Origin: Legionella_C sp048541585
GTDB taxonomy: Bacteria > Pseudomonadota > Gammaproteobacteria > Legionellales > Legionellaceae
Direction of reading: 5' to 3'
NCBI RefSeq assembly: GCF_048541585.1
Contig: NZ_CP183303.1
Span: 186,001-250,000, forward strand
DNA: 64,000 nucleotides
Position 1 is the first letter of the stretch. The number at the start of each line of letters is the position of its first letter. This document shows, piece by piece, positions 17,450-26,949 of this stretch. The notes below the pieces were generated by a model. It had not been told where the DNA came from. It saw nothing but the letters and a program-made list of their open reading frames with translations, and did no database searches. A program made the position numbers and the translations under genes.

Positions 17450-18617
17450 GTTCTTCCAAGATAGCTACAGCCGGCAATGTTTTTCCCTCTAAACATTCAA
17501 GAAATGCACCGCCGCCTGTAGAAATATAAGATATTTGTTCGGTTAAATTATACTGATCAATTGCTGCTAGCGTATCGCCCCCGCCAGCTACTGAAAAGGC
17601 ATTGCTATCGGCAATAGCAATAGCAATAGCTCTAGTTCCATATGAAAATTGCGCAAACTCAAAGACACCAACAGGACCATTCCAAATAATTGTTTTAGCT
17701 TTTTCAATAATATCCAAATATCTACTTACGGTATCTGGACCAATATCCATAATCATATCATCACTGGCAATATGAGTAAGTGTTTTATTAAAGGCAGGAC
17801 AATTTTCGTTAAATACTTTACCCACTACTACATCAGAGGGTAAAAGAATTTGACAATGATGTTTAGCTGCTAAGTCTAAAATGGCACGTGCCTCATCAAG
17901 TAAATCATCCTCACTAAGAGATAAGCCTATTTCAAAGCCTTGCGCTCGTAGAAAAGTATTAGCAATGCCTCCACCAGGCACTAGGTAATCAACCATCTCT
18001 ACTAAATGATTAAGCAAGGACAATTTGGTTGAAACTTTAGCCCCGCCTACTACTGCAACAATTGGTTTGTCTGGATTTTTCATTACTGTTTCAACGGCTT
18101 CTAATTCCCGTACAAGTAAAGGACCTGCTGCGGCAATAGGAGCATATTTAGCGACGCCATAAGTAGACGCTTGTGCTCGATGCGCTGTACCAAATGCATC
18201 CATAATAAAAACATCACATAAAGAGGCTAGTTTTTTGGCTAATTGCTCATCATTCTTTTTTTCACCAATATTAAAGCGCACGTTTTCACAAACAACTAAT
18301 TCACCCGGTTTAACTGCTGGTATCCCATCTAAGTAATTTACAGCAAAGCGTACAGGGTAATTTAAGTGACTGGCGAGATAAGTGGCAACAGGTTCAAGAG
18401 AAAATCGCCTCTCAAATCTTCCTTCTTCAGGCCGGCCTAAATGCGATAAGACAATCACTGCAGCACCAGCATCAAGCGCTTGCTGCAAAGTTGGTAGCGC
18501 TGCTTGTAAGCGTTGATCGCTGGTAATGATGCCATCTTTGATAGGAACATTTAAATCTTCACGAATTAGAACACGTTTATTATGTAAATCTAATTCACTC
18601 ATTTTAAGCAAATTCAT
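17424..18617 (-). CDS. pgk: Phosphoglycerate kinase
   Basis: A 397-residue glycolytic kinase. Signature parts are VLIREDLNVPI at the N-terminus, the basic patch VLSHLGRPEEG, VVGGAKVSTK, and the C-terminal nucleotide-binding GGGDT with STGGGA. An in-frame ATG at 18647 lies inside gap. ATG 18617 (MNLLKMSELDL) has AAAGGA 7 bases upstream and is the better start, 12 bases after the gap stop. Confidence 0.95.
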   Translation of the reverse strand: MNLLKMSELDLHNKRVLIREDLNVPIKDGIITSDQRLQAALPTLQQALDAGAAVIVLSHLGRPEEGRFERRFSLEPVATYLASHLNYPVRFAVNYLDGIPAVKPGELVVCENVRFNIGEKKNDEQLAKKLASLCDVFIMDAFGTAHRAQASTYGVAKYAPIAAAGPLLVRELEAVETVMKNPDKPIVAVVGGAKVSTKLSLLNHLVEMVDYLVPGGGIANTFLRAQGFEIGLSLSEDDLLDEARAILDLAAKHHCQILLPSDVVVGKVFNENCPAFNKTLTHIASDDMIMDIGPDTVSRYLDIIEKAKTIIWNGPVGVFEFAQFSYGTRAIAIAIADSNAFSVAGGGDTLAAIDQYNLTEQISYISTGGGAFLECLEGKTLPAVAILEERAHATSTN

Positions 18618-18628
18618 GATTAAATCCT

Positions 18629-19621
18629 TTAACGGCTCATCATACAACTAGCGGTATCCAACATACGATTTGAAAAACCCCACTCGTTGTCATACCATGC
18701 AACTACTTTAACTAAGTTGCCTAATACTTTTGTTTCTGTAGTATCGAAAATAGCTGAAGCGGGACAATGGTTAAAGTCACAAGAAACTAAAGGCTCTTCA
18801 TTAATGTATAGAATATTACTCTTAGCACGACGCATAATGTTATTAACTTCATCAGCGTTTGTTTCTTGCTTAGCCGTGAATGTTAAATCAATAACCGAGA
18901 CATTTAAGGTAGGTATACGCATAGCAAAACCATCTAATTTACCATTTAATTCAGGTAATACGAGCCCAACTGCAGAAGCTGCTCCTGTTTTTGTAGGAAT
19001 AATTGAATGAGCAGCAGCTCTGGCGCGCCTTAAATCGCTATGACTGCCATCAAGTAACATTTGATCATTTGTATAAGCATGTACTGTATTAACTAAACCA
19101 TGCTCAATACCTATTGCCTCATGTAGGGCCTTAACAACTGGTGCAAGGCAATTGGTCGTACAGGAAGCATTAGAGACAATAATATCACTTGTACGAAGGC
19201 TTTGATGATTAACACCATAAACAATAGTAGCGTCGACATCTTTGCCGGGAGCGGAAATTAATACTTTTTTTGCGCCAGCATCAATATGTTGCATGGCTTT
19301 TTCACGATTTGTAAACAAACCTGTGCATTCTAGAACAACATCTACATCAAGTTCTTTCCATGGTAAAGCTTTAGGATCACGCTCAGCAAGAACACGAACA
19401 GGATGGCCATCAATAAAGAACTGATTGCCTTCAACATTCACCTCGTGGTTAAAGCGGCCATGGGTGGTATCATAGCGTGTTAAATGAGCATTGGTTTGAA
19501 TATTTGCTAAATCATTGATAGCAACAACATTAATTTCATCTTGGCGGCCATATTCATAAATTGCTCGTAAAATACAGCGACCGATACGTCCGTAACCGTT
19601 AATTGCAACTCTCAGAGCCAT
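18629..19621 (-). CDS. gap: Glyceraldehyde-3-phosphate dehydrogenase
   Basis: A 330-residue type I GAPDH. The NAD-binding INGYGRIGR is followed by the active site SNASCTTNC with catalytic C154, the partner histidine in NTVHAYTND, and AAAHSIIPTKTGAA. Erythrose-4-phosphate dehydrogenase is a paralogue often found in this operon position. The NTVHAYTND and IIPTKTGAA segments favour ordinary GAPDH. It sits between tkt and pgk, with an inverted-repeat element in the gap to tkt. Confidence 0.93.
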   Translation of the reverse strand: MALRVAINGYGRIGRCILRAIYEYGRQDEINVVAINDLANIQTNAHLTRYDTTHGRFNHEVNVEGNQFFIDGHPVRVLAERDPKALPWKELDVDVVLECTGLFTNREKAMQHIDAGAKKVLISAPGKDVDATIVYGVNHQSLRTSDIIVSNASCTTNCLAPVVKALHEAIGIEHGLVNTVHAYTNDQMLLDGSHSDLRRARAAAHSIIPTKTGAASAVGLVLPELNGKLDGFAMRIPTLNVSVIDLTFTAKQETNADEVNNIMRRAKSNILYINEEPLVSCDFNHCPASAIFDTTETKVLGNLVKVVAWYDNEWGFSNRMLDTASCMMSR

Positions 19622-19642
19622 CTTTATTTCTCCAGAATGAAA

Positions 19643-19784
19643 GATTCATTAGACTTCTTGCATAACCTGCATTGCAACGAGCTTTCCGGGGTTTATTTAT
19701 TCTTATTAAACTTAGCCCCCTAAGCCACTTGCGCCTGGTACTTAGACAAAATACACAGGTGATGCAAGAAGTCTATTATGAATC
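19643..19784. repeat. ~142-bp inverted-repeat element between gap and tkt
   Basis: The left end GATTCATTAGACTTCTTGCAT (19643-19663) is inverted at 19762-19784 with a two-base insertion. A shorter relative with TAGACCTCTTGCA ends lies at 31870-31925. The ends resemble terminal inverted repeats of some IS5-like elements, but there is no transposase. In its position it could form an RNA hairpin in the tkt-gap transcript. Confidence 0.65.
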
Positions 19785-19786
19785 AA

Positions 19787-21775
19787 TTACAGGGTATTAA
19801 TAACACTAATTAAATGTTCTACTGTGATGTTTAAATAAGTGTAAGCTGCTTCAGCTGGTGCAGAAACACCAAACCGATCTAAGCCAATTACAGTACCATC
19901 TAAGCCTACAAAGCGATACCAGTAGTTAGTTGCTGCAGCTTCAATAGCAATACGTTTTCGTACACTTTTAGGTAATATACTTTCTTGATAGGCTTTATCT
20001 TGAGCAATAAACTGCTCAGCACAAGGCATAGATACGACTCGTATTTGTTTTCCTTGTTCGTTTAATTGCTTGGCAGCCGTAACTGCTAAATGTAATTCAG
20101 AACCAGTCGCTAAAAGAATGACTTCTGGTGTACCATCACATTCAACAATGGTATACCCACCGCGCCCAATACTCTCAAAAGCTTTATCTTGATGAACTAA
20201 GGCTGGTAGGTTTTGACGTGATAATAATAAAGCAGAAGGCCCTGTATGACGAGTTAAGGCTTGATACCAAGCAATCGCTGTCTCTGTTAAGTCAGCAGGT
20301 CGCCAAACTCGCATATTTGGTGTCATTCGCAACATCGCTGCATGCTCAATGGGTTGATGAGTGGGTCCGTCTTCGCCTAAGCCAATTGAATCGTGGGTAA
20401 AGACATAAATAACACGTTGCCTCATTAAAGCACTTAAGCGAATAGCATTACGCGCATAATCTGCAAAAACTAAAAATGTTCCCCCATAAGGAATAAATCC
20501 CCCATGCAATGCTAGACCATTCATGATAGCCGCCATACCAAATTCACGCACACCGTAAAAAATATAGTTACCTGAACAGTCTTCTGCAGTAAGTGCTTTG
20601 CTACCAGACCAGTTAGTATTATTTGAGCTAGTTAAATCAGCAGAGCCACCTAACATTTCAGGCAGTATTTTAGCAAAAAATTCAATGCAAGCCTGAGAGC
20701 CTTTACGAGTAGCTATAGGCTTATCTTGCAAACGGCACTCATTAATAAATTTTTTAGCTAAATTATCAAAGTTATCAGGTAAATCTCTATTAATACGACG
20801 TAAAAATTCATGGTAATGATCGGTATGTTCTTCTTGATATTGTTGACATAACTCTAGCCATTGTGTTTCGTCACGCTTACCTTGTTCAACATGGCTCCAT
20901 TGCTTATAAATAGAATCAGGAATAGTAAAAGGTTCATGTGACCACCCTAATTTTACTCTTACTTGTTCAATATTGGCATTGCCAAGTGGAGAGCCATGGC
21001 ATTTCTCACTACCGGCGACGGGTGAGCCAAAACCAATAATTGTTTTACAGATAATTAAGCTTGGTTTATCTGTTTGAGCACGTGCTTGCTTAATAGCTTC
21101 TTCAATTACTATTGGGTCATGGCCATTAACTTCTTCAATTACATGCCAATTATAAGCCTTAAAACGACTAGCGGTATCATCGGTAAACCAAGCATCTACC
21201 TTGCCGTCAATGGAAATTCCATTATCATCATAAAAGACAATTAATTTACCTAATTTTAACGTCCCAGCAAGCGAACAAACCTCATGTGATAAGCCTTCCA
21301 TTAAGCAGCCATCACCAACAAAAACATAGGTAAAATGATTAACAATTTCGAAATTAGGTAGATTAAATTGACTCGCTAGAGTTTTTTCAGCAATAGCCAT
21401 ACCTACGGCATTAGCTAAACCTTGCGCTAGAGGTCCAGTTGTGGTTTCAACACCTGGGGTTTCCTCATATTCAGGATGACCAGGAGTTTTAGAATGAAGT
21501 TGTCGAAAGTTTTTTAAATCATCAATAGATAGTTTATATCCTGTTAAATGTAACAAGGAATACAGGAGCATAGAACCGTGACCATTGGATAAAACAAAAC
21601 GATCGCGGTTAAACCAATGAGGATTACTAGGGCTATGTTTTAAAAATTTTTGCCAGAGTACGGTGGCAATGTCTGCCATACCTAAAGGCATACCCGGATG
21701 GCCTGATTGGGCTTGCTCAACAGCATCAATACTTAAAACGCGAATTGCGTTTGCTAATTCGTTTGTAGAACTCAT
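19787..21775 (-). CDS. tkt: Transketolase
   Basis: A 662-residue thiamine diphosphate enzyme of the pentose phosphate pathway. The substrate motif SNGHGSMLLYSLLHLTGY, the TPP motif VGDGCLMEGLSHE, the phosphate-binding CHGSPLG and the second-domain GVREFGM are all visible. It is full length for the family. First gene of the tkt-gap-pgk-pyk cluster. Confidence 0.96.
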   Translation of the reverse strand: MSSTNELANAIRVLSIDAVEQAQSGHPGMPLGMADIATVLWQKFLKHSPSNPHWFNRDRFVLSNGHGSMLLYSLLHLTGYKLSIDDLKNFRQLHSKTPGHPEYEETPGVETTTGPLAQGLANAVGMAIAEKTLASQFNLPNFEIVNHFTYVFVGDGCLMEGLSHEVCSLAGTLKLGKLIVFYDDNGISIDGKVDAWFTDDTASRFKAYNWHVIEEVNGHDPIVIEEAIKQARAQTDKPSLIICKTIIGFGSPVAGSEKCHGSPLGNANIEQVRVKLGWSHEPFTIPDSIYKQWSHVEQGKRDETQWLELCQQYQEEHTDHYHEFLRRINRDLPDNFDNLAKKFINECRLQDKPIATRKGSQACIEFFAKILPEMLGGSADLTSSNNTNWSGSKALTAEDCSGNYIFYGVREFGMAAIMNGLALHGGFIPYGGTFLVFADYARNAIRLSALMRQRVIYVFTHDSIGLGEDGPTHQPIEHAAMLRMTPNMRVWRPADLTETAIAWYQALTRHTGPSALLLSRQNLPALVHQDKAFESIGRGGYTIVECDGTPEVILLATGSELHLAVTAAKQLNEQGKQIRVVSMPCAEQFIAQDKAYQESILPKSVRKRIAIEAAATNYWYRFVGLDGTVIGLDRFGVSAPAEAAYTYLNITVEHLISVINTL

Positions 21776-22030
21776 TTACACTCTTAGATTATCATTAAGA
21801 CGGCTATTGTCGCTCAGAAGTTGTAATTCAGCAAGCCGATCTAATAGTAAATATTATAGCCGAACTGCTTTTAAAGAGTTCTAGCTTGAACTTTATTTAA
21901 CTATATTTAGAGATTTTATTTATTATAAAGTAGTCAAAATTTCCTAAATAAGTATCTATTGTTGATGTTATTAGCAAATTTAGTAATAATTTGGCACTAA
22001 TAGCAATATAGATAGTATTTAGGATCAAAT

Positions 22031-23338
22031 ATGACAGCTGTAATGCGCCACCTGCAAGAGATAATAAACATAACGCCAATCGAAGAAAATAACTTGTGGC
22101 AATTTAACAAACAATTACAGGCTAAAAAAGTAGAGTTCTTTCAGCCATTACTTAAGCAACATAATTTACTTAGCTTAGAATATAACGTACTTTGTACTCA
22201 ACTGGTACATAATTTTACGCGTAAAAATTATGATCCTGAACAATTAAAACAGGAGTTAATAACTGCCTTAATGATGGCTGAATTATTGGCTCATTTATAT
22301 CAAAATTATTTGGTTGTACCACGAGAAGTGGCTCGCTTACAACAGGAACAGAAAATTTATAGGCAGTTATTAGCTAATGTAGGGATTAAATTTCCCGCAA
22401 TTACTATTTTTTCGCCTGAATATTCTAATAATCTTACGCAAAAAGTTCGTACAAATATTGCGCAAATAAACTGGTTACGACTTTTTTTAATTCGGAGTAA
22501 GCGTGTATTAAATACTGCTGTACCCATAGCTAAGGATTTAGAAAAATTCTGCTACTTCGTTGCTGCGTTAGATAAATATGCTAATCCAGTTGTTGCTTAC
22601 TTAGGTTGGGTATTTTTTATTCCACGTTTATCAACCAATCTGTTTTTATTATTTAAACATTTAATCCCTGGATTTTGGATGGAGGAAAATGAGAAGGCAA
22701 TAGGTTGGAATAATCGTCTACATGCGCACTTACAACGTAGGTGGTTTGAAATTGGCAATGATGTTGCTTGGATGACAGGTGGTATTTTAAATTGCTTTAT
22801 TCTTCTTGGTCCGCTAGCACCCTTTAGTGTTTATTTAAACGTAGCACTTTTTGGCTATGATGTTATTTTAGCAACAATTAGAGCTACTCTAGAAATAACA
22901 CGTTTACATGCTTTAAAGGATGAATACAGTAAATTGGCTGATGCTATTAAGGAGAAAGGCTCCTCACAAGAATTGATTGAAGTTTATGAGTATCAAAAAT
23001 ATTTAGATGCACAGCTAGACTACGAATATAAAAGATTAATGTTTGGTATATGCAATACAACAGCGTTATTTCTTGCAGCCTCAATAACTATACCATTATT
23101 TGTGGCCTCTCCTGTTGTTCCATTTATTAGCGCATTTCTATTAGTAGCCATTACGGTGGCAGGTTATATGGCTTCTCAAGCTATTGAAAAGCAAAGACCG
23201 GCAACCAAAATTGATAAATTGTTAGATTCATCGGCAGGTTTAAAGGCGCTGGGTTTTTTCTCTTCTAGTTTAAAGGAACAAAAATTTAATAAAACCGATT
23301 TAGAGCTAAATCCTCAAATTGAATTGATGCCAATGTAG
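22031..23338 (+). CDS. Conserved membrane protein of unknown function
   Basis: A 435-residue protein. The N-terminal ~150 residues are helical and soluble-looking. Hydrophobic segments occur at about 192-215, 240-280 (probably two) and 335-385 (probably two or three), separated by charged loops. I recognise no catalytic motif. It could be an inner-membrane protein or a membrane-inserting secreted one. TAGGA lies 7 bases before the ATG. It is divergent from tkt. Confidence 0.7.
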   Translation: MTAVMRHLQEIINITPIEENNLWQFNKQLQAKKVEFFQPLLKQHNLLSLEYNVLCTQLVHNFTRKNYDPEQLKQELITALMMAELLAHLYQNYLVVPREVARLQQEQKIYRQLLANVGIKFPAITIFSPEYSNNLTQKVRTNIAQINWLRLFLIRSKRVLNTAVPIAKDLEKFCYFVAALDKYANPVVAYLGWVFFIPRLSTNLFLLFKHLIPGFWMEENEKAIGWNNRLHAHLQRRWFEIGNDVAWMTGGILNCFILLGPLAPFSVYLNVALFGYDVILATIRATLEITRLHALKDEYSKLADAIKEKGSSQELIEVYEYQKYLDAQLDYEYKRLMFGICNTTALFLAASITIPLFVASPVVPFISAFLLVAITVAGYMASQAIEKQRPATKIDKLLDSSAGLKALGFFSSSLKEQKFNKTDLELNPQIELMPM

Positions 23339-23506
23339 GAATTTCTTTTGCCGCTGATAGTTTTAAGAAGTCTTGCTTAAGCATAGAGGGATTATTAAGT
23401 TAATGCTACAATAGATTTCTTTCAAAAGGGCCATTAAAAGTTAATTATAGGTTGAGCCAAGGCCCAACTTACAAAATCAAACTAGGTGGGGATGTTGGCA
23501 GTAATT

Positions 23507-23568
23507 GTAGCCTGGGTGAAACGAAGTGAAACCCGGGTTTCGGCCCGATGGGCTTTCACCCAGGCTAC
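23507..23568. repeat. 62-bp palindromic repeat, copy 2
   Basis: Same element as 15749-15809, with the same ends GTAGCCTGGGTG / CACCCAGGCTAC and a nearly identical middle. Here it stands alone between a membrane-protein gene and prlC, so it moves or spreads independently of the larger element around copy 1. It could act as a terminator or transcript stabiliser. Confidence 0.85.
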
Positions 23569-23622
23569 CTTTGCTATTAACTGGTTCATAAGAATTTAAT
23601 TCTTCTTTTTAGCGAGAAAATC

Positions 23623-25635
23623 ATGCCACAGACTATGCTGCCTAAATTTAGCCAACTTAAACTAGATACCTTTGTTGAACAACTTGATAATTTGCTACAA
23701 GCAAATTTACAAAAAATTACTGAATTGTTGAAACAGAAACCTCCTTTCACTTGGGATAATTTAATGCGCCCACTTGAGGATATGGAGGATGCACTTGAGC
23801 GTTTTTGGTCCCCCATGTCACATTTACATGCCGTTGTTAACTCTAAAAGCTTACGTGAATGTTACCAGGCGTGCTTACCGAAGTTATCAGCTTATGAGGC
23901 AGCAATAGGCCATAACAAAGCTCTATATCAGGCAATTTGTTCTATTGATTTAGAAGACTTAAATGTTATTGAGCAAAAAATAGTAGCAGATACTTTGCAA
24001 AGTTTTGAACTATCAGGGGTAGCTTTAACGGAAGAAAATAAAGTGCGTTTCGAAGCAATTCAGACTCGGCTTTCAGAGCTATCAAATCAATTTGAAAACC
24101 ATGTTCTTGATGCTACGCAAGCCTTTAGCATGCATATCACTGATGAAAAGCGTCTACAAGGTTTACCTGAACATGCTGTTAATACAGCTAGAGAGTTAGC
24201 ACTTGAAAAAGGCTTAGAGGGTTGGATTTTAAATTTAGAGTTTCCAAGCTATTTAGCAATAATTATGTACGCCGATGATCGCACTTTGCGAGAAACATTT
24301 TATGAAGCCTATGTGACGCGTGCATCAGACAAAGGCCCTAATGCGGGTCAATTTGATAACAGTGCGCTTATTAATGAAATACTTGCTCTGCGTCATGAAA
24401 AGGCACAATTATTAGGGTTTACTAATTATGCTGAATTGTCATTAGCTACTAAAATGGCGCCTTCCACTAGTGAAGTTACGCGCTTTTTACTAGATCTCGC
24501 TAACCGAGCTTATACACAAGCGCAAAAAGATATAGAAAACTTAAAGCAATTTGCGCATACAGAATATCATTTAACAGAGCTTCGACCCTGGGATATTGCT
24601 TATCTTTCTGAAAAAATGCGTCATAAATATTATGATTTATCTCAGGAAGCTTTGCGGTCTTATTTTCCTTTAAGCAAAGTTATGCCTGGGTTGTTTACGA
24701 TTATTGAGCGACTGTATGGCATTCGCTTAGAAGCAGTGCCAAATGTTGATACGTGGCATCCAGATGTGACTTGTTATCGTTTAATTGATGAAAACAATAT
24801 TGAGCGTGGTTTTATTTATATGGACTTTTTTGCTAGGCAAAATAAGCGTGGTGGAGCCTGGATGGATGCCTTGCAAAGCCGCCGCCTTGTTAATGGCAAA
24901 ACAATCCAGTCCCCCATTGCCACTTTAACTTGTAATTTTGCTAAACCAAGTACCAACAAGAGTGCCACACTCTCTCATGATGAATTATCTACCTTACTAC
25001 ATGAGCTTGGTCATTGCCTGCATCATGTCTTAACCCAAGTTGATTATTTAGATGCGTCAGGTATTCATGGTGTAGAATGGGATGCTGTTGAATTACCAAG
25101 TCAATTTTTTGAAAATTGGTGTTGGGAGAAAATGGCTCTTGAATTACTGGCCGAGCATATTGAAACAGGCGAACCGTTGCCAGAAAGTTTATATCAAAAA
25201 CTTATAGCTGCTAAAAATTTTCAATCTGCAATGGCTATGATGCGTCAATTAGAATTTTCTTTATTCGATTTTCGTATTCATCAAGAGTTTAATTCGGAGC
25301 AAAAGCAATTTGTACAAACGATTTTAGATCAAGTTCGTAGCCAAACAACAGTCGTTCCAGTTGTTGATTATAATCGCTTTCAACATAGTTTCTCTCATAT
25401 TTTTGCCGGAGGCTATGCTGCTGGTTATTATAGTTATAAATGGGCTGAAGTGCTCTCAAGTGATGCTTTTTCACGTTTTGAAGAAGAAGGCATTTTTAAT
25501 GCTAAAACGGGCCGTGATTTTCTCCACTCTATTTTAGAAGTGGGTGGCTCCAAAAAGGCAAGTGATGCTTTTATAAGTTTTAGGGGTAGGCCTGCGACAA
25601 TTGATGCGTTGCTTAGGCATAATGGTATAAATTAA
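23623..25635 (+). CDS. prlC: Oligopeptidase A (M3 family metallopeptidase)
   Basis: A 670-residue cytosolic zinc peptidase of the thimet oligopeptidase family. The zinc site HELGH is at residues 460-464, followed by a downstream glutamate in the GVEWDAVELPSQFFENW segment. FIYMDFFARQNKRGGAW and the C-terminal FSHIFAGGYAAGYYSYKWAEV match the M3 signature. It degrades short peptides, including signal-peptide fragments. Confidence 0.95.
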   Translation: MPQTMLPKFSQLKLDTFVEQLDNLLQANLQKITELLKQKPPFTWDNLMRPLEDMEDALERFWSPMSHLHAVVNSKSLRECYQACLPKLSAYEAAIGHNKALYQAICSIDLEDLNVIEQKIVADTLQSFELSGVALTEENKVRFEAIQTRLSELSNQFENHVLDATQAFSMHITDEKRLQGLPEHAVNTARELALEKGLEGWILNLEFPSYLAIIMYADDRTLRETFYEAYVTRASDKGPNAGQFDNSALINEILALRHEKAQLLGFTNYAELSLATKMAPSTSEVTRFLLDLANRAYTQAQKDIENLKQFAHTEYHLTELRPWDIAYLSEKMRHKYYDLSQEALRSYFPLSKVMPGLFTIIERLYGIRLEAVPNVDTWHPDVTCYRLIDENNIERGFIYMDFFARQNKRGGAWMDALQSRRLVNGKTIQSPIATLTCNFAKPSTNKSATLSHDELSTLLHELGHCLHHVLTQVDYLDASGIHGVEWDAVELPSQFFENWCWEKMALELLAEHIETGEPLPESLYQKLIAAKNFQSAMAMMRQLEFSLFDFRIHQEFNSEQKQFVQTILDQVRSQTTVVPVVDYNRFQHSFSHIFAGGYAAGYYSYKWAEVLSSDAFSRFEEEGIFNAKTGRDFLHSILEVGGSKKASDAFISFRGRPATIDALLRHNGIN

Positions 25636-25878
25636 TTTAACTAGACTGAGAGTAATTAAGAGCTAATATAATTAGTTTAAGTAGCTACGGCTAGCAGGTT
25701 CTTTAGTTAACTTAAAGGGATTATTGCAGTGTTACAATTTTAACCCCAAGGTTCCTACGTGCTGCGGCTTGTTCGCAGCATCTAGTTAAAATAATGTGAA
25801 TGGTAACATTTTAGGTTATCTGTATAAGATTGCTATAATAAATTCTTGTTTAAAAAATGCATTTTTTAAAAAATATGA

Positions 25879-25884
25879 TATAAT
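25879..25884 (+). promoter_or_regulatory. Likely -10 box of the tmRNA promoter
   Basis: A perfect TATAAT lies 17 bases before the mature tmRNA 5' end. No matching -35 box at standard spacing is clear. Confidence 0.5.
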
Positions 25885-25900
25885 TAGAGTGTTCCTTTTG

Positions 25901-26295
25901 GGGGGCGACTTGGCTTCGACGCGGGTTGCGAAACCTAAGGTGCATGCCGAGAACTTGAGAGAACTCTCGTAAATCAATCTCACTAAATATAAATGCAAAC
26001 GATGAAAACTTTGCAGGTGCTATGGCTGCGTAAGCAATCATAGAACCGCACCGTGCGCTGCCATAAAACCAGCGCCCCGTTGACCGAGCTTGCTTATCGG
26101 TATCGAATCAACGGTCATAGAAGATAAGCTAGCTTCTTGAGTTGTCTTAGCTCTTGAGGCGAAATTTAAGAGACTAGCTATGTTAAATCCTGCCTATCGG
26201 AGAGGACATAGTGAATACTAAAAGACAAGGCTAAGCATGTAGATCTAAAGGCAGAGGATTTGCGGACGCGGGTTCAATTCCCGCCGCCTCCACCA
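25901..26295 (+). ncRNA. ssrA: tmRNA (transfer-messenger RNA)
   Basis: The 5' end GGGGGCGACTTGGCTTCGAC and the 3' end with GGTTCAATTCCCGCC, CGCCTCC and ACCA form the tRNA-like domain. GGGGGCG pairs with CGCCTCC as a 7-bp acceptor stem with one G-U pair. The tag reading frame at 25995-26033 encodes ANDENFAGAMAA and a TAA stop. It rescues ribosomes stalled on broken mRNAs together with SmpB. The last bases are duplicated 2.9 kb downstream, marking an integrated island. Confidence 0.97.
26281..26292 (+). repeat. att-like direct repeat, tmRNA side
   Basis: CCGCCGCCTCCA inside the tmRNA 3' end is repeated exactly at 29144-29155. The 3' end of ssrA is a classic target of tyrosine integrases, which leave such duplications. 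Confidence 0.65.
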
Positions 26296-26355
26296 ATTTA
26301 CCATCCAAGACACTCCAATAACATTGCACTCAGTACTTTCTAGTTGACTAATTTC

Positions 26356-26386
26356 ATTCCATATTCTAAATTCTAGAATATGGAAT
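26356..26386. promoter_or_regulatory. Perfect palindromic operator upstream of the wHTH-nucleotidyltransferase operon
   Basis: ATTCCATATTCTA (26356-26368) is perfectly inverted at 26374-26386 with a 5-base spacer. It ends 14 bases before the preferred ATG and touches the ribosome site, which is where an autoregulating antitoxin-type repressor would bind. The first gene of the operon encodes such a DNA-binding protein. Confidence 0.65.
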
Positions 26387-26400
26387 AAAGGATAATGTTC

Positions 26401-26949
26401 ATGATTAAATCGCAAGATATTGTAGTTCTAGCCAAACTTTTAGCCTATCCAGCAGATCAAAGGTGGTCTCAGAATAGTATTGCATTTGAATTGTGTTTAA
26501 GTCCTTCACAGATCAATAGTGCATTCAAAAGATTGGTTACAGTAGGGTTAATTACTCCATACCATCCCCCAGATAAGCCACAGCCAATTATTCAGGCCTG
26601 TGAAGAATTTTTTCTTCATGGATTAAAGTATGTTTTCCCCGCTAAGTTAGGAGAGCTGGCTCGTGGTATTCCAACTAGTTATGCCGCACCTAGCCTAAGC
26701 GATCAGATTATTGCTGGGAGTGATCCTATCCCTGTATGGCCATATGGAGAAGGGAATGAACGGGGCCTTGCCTTAAAGCCTTTATATTCTTCAGTGCCTG
26801 AGTCTGTAGCAAAACATCCAGATCCGCTATTTTATGACTTATTGACACTAATTGATGCTATTCGTTCTGGGCGTGTAAGAGAAAGGCAAATTGCTTCACA
26901 AAAAATATTGGCATTATTAAAATCAAAAAAGTTGGTATCAAATGAATAG
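26401..26949 (+). CDS. Winged-helix protein, candidate antitoxin/regulator
   Basis: A 182-residue protein. Residues 1-60 form a MarR-like winged helix (WSQNSIAFELCLSPSQINSAFKRLVTVGLITP); the rest is unassigned. ATG 26395 also opens the frame, but AAAGGA lies only 2-3 bases from it and about 8 from ATG 26401, so I choose the latter. Its end overlaps the nucleotidyltransferase start by 8 bases. With the palindrome just upstream, it probably represses its own operon. First gene of the island inserted after tmRNA. Confidence 0.75.
   Translation: MIKSQDIVVLAKLLAYPADQRWSQNSIAFELCLSPSQINSAFKRLVTVGLITPYHPPDKPQPIIQACEEFFLHGLKYVFPAKLGELARGIPTSYAAPSLSDQIIAGSDPIPVWPYGEGNERGLALKPLYSSVPESVAKHPDPLFYDLLTLIDAIRSGRVRERQIASQKILALLKSKKLVSNE

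Noticed and set aside
21897..22079. 60-codon minus-strand frame before the membrane-protein gene
   Set aside because: Mostly AT-rich intergenic DNA overlapping the next gene's start; hydrophobic by composition only.
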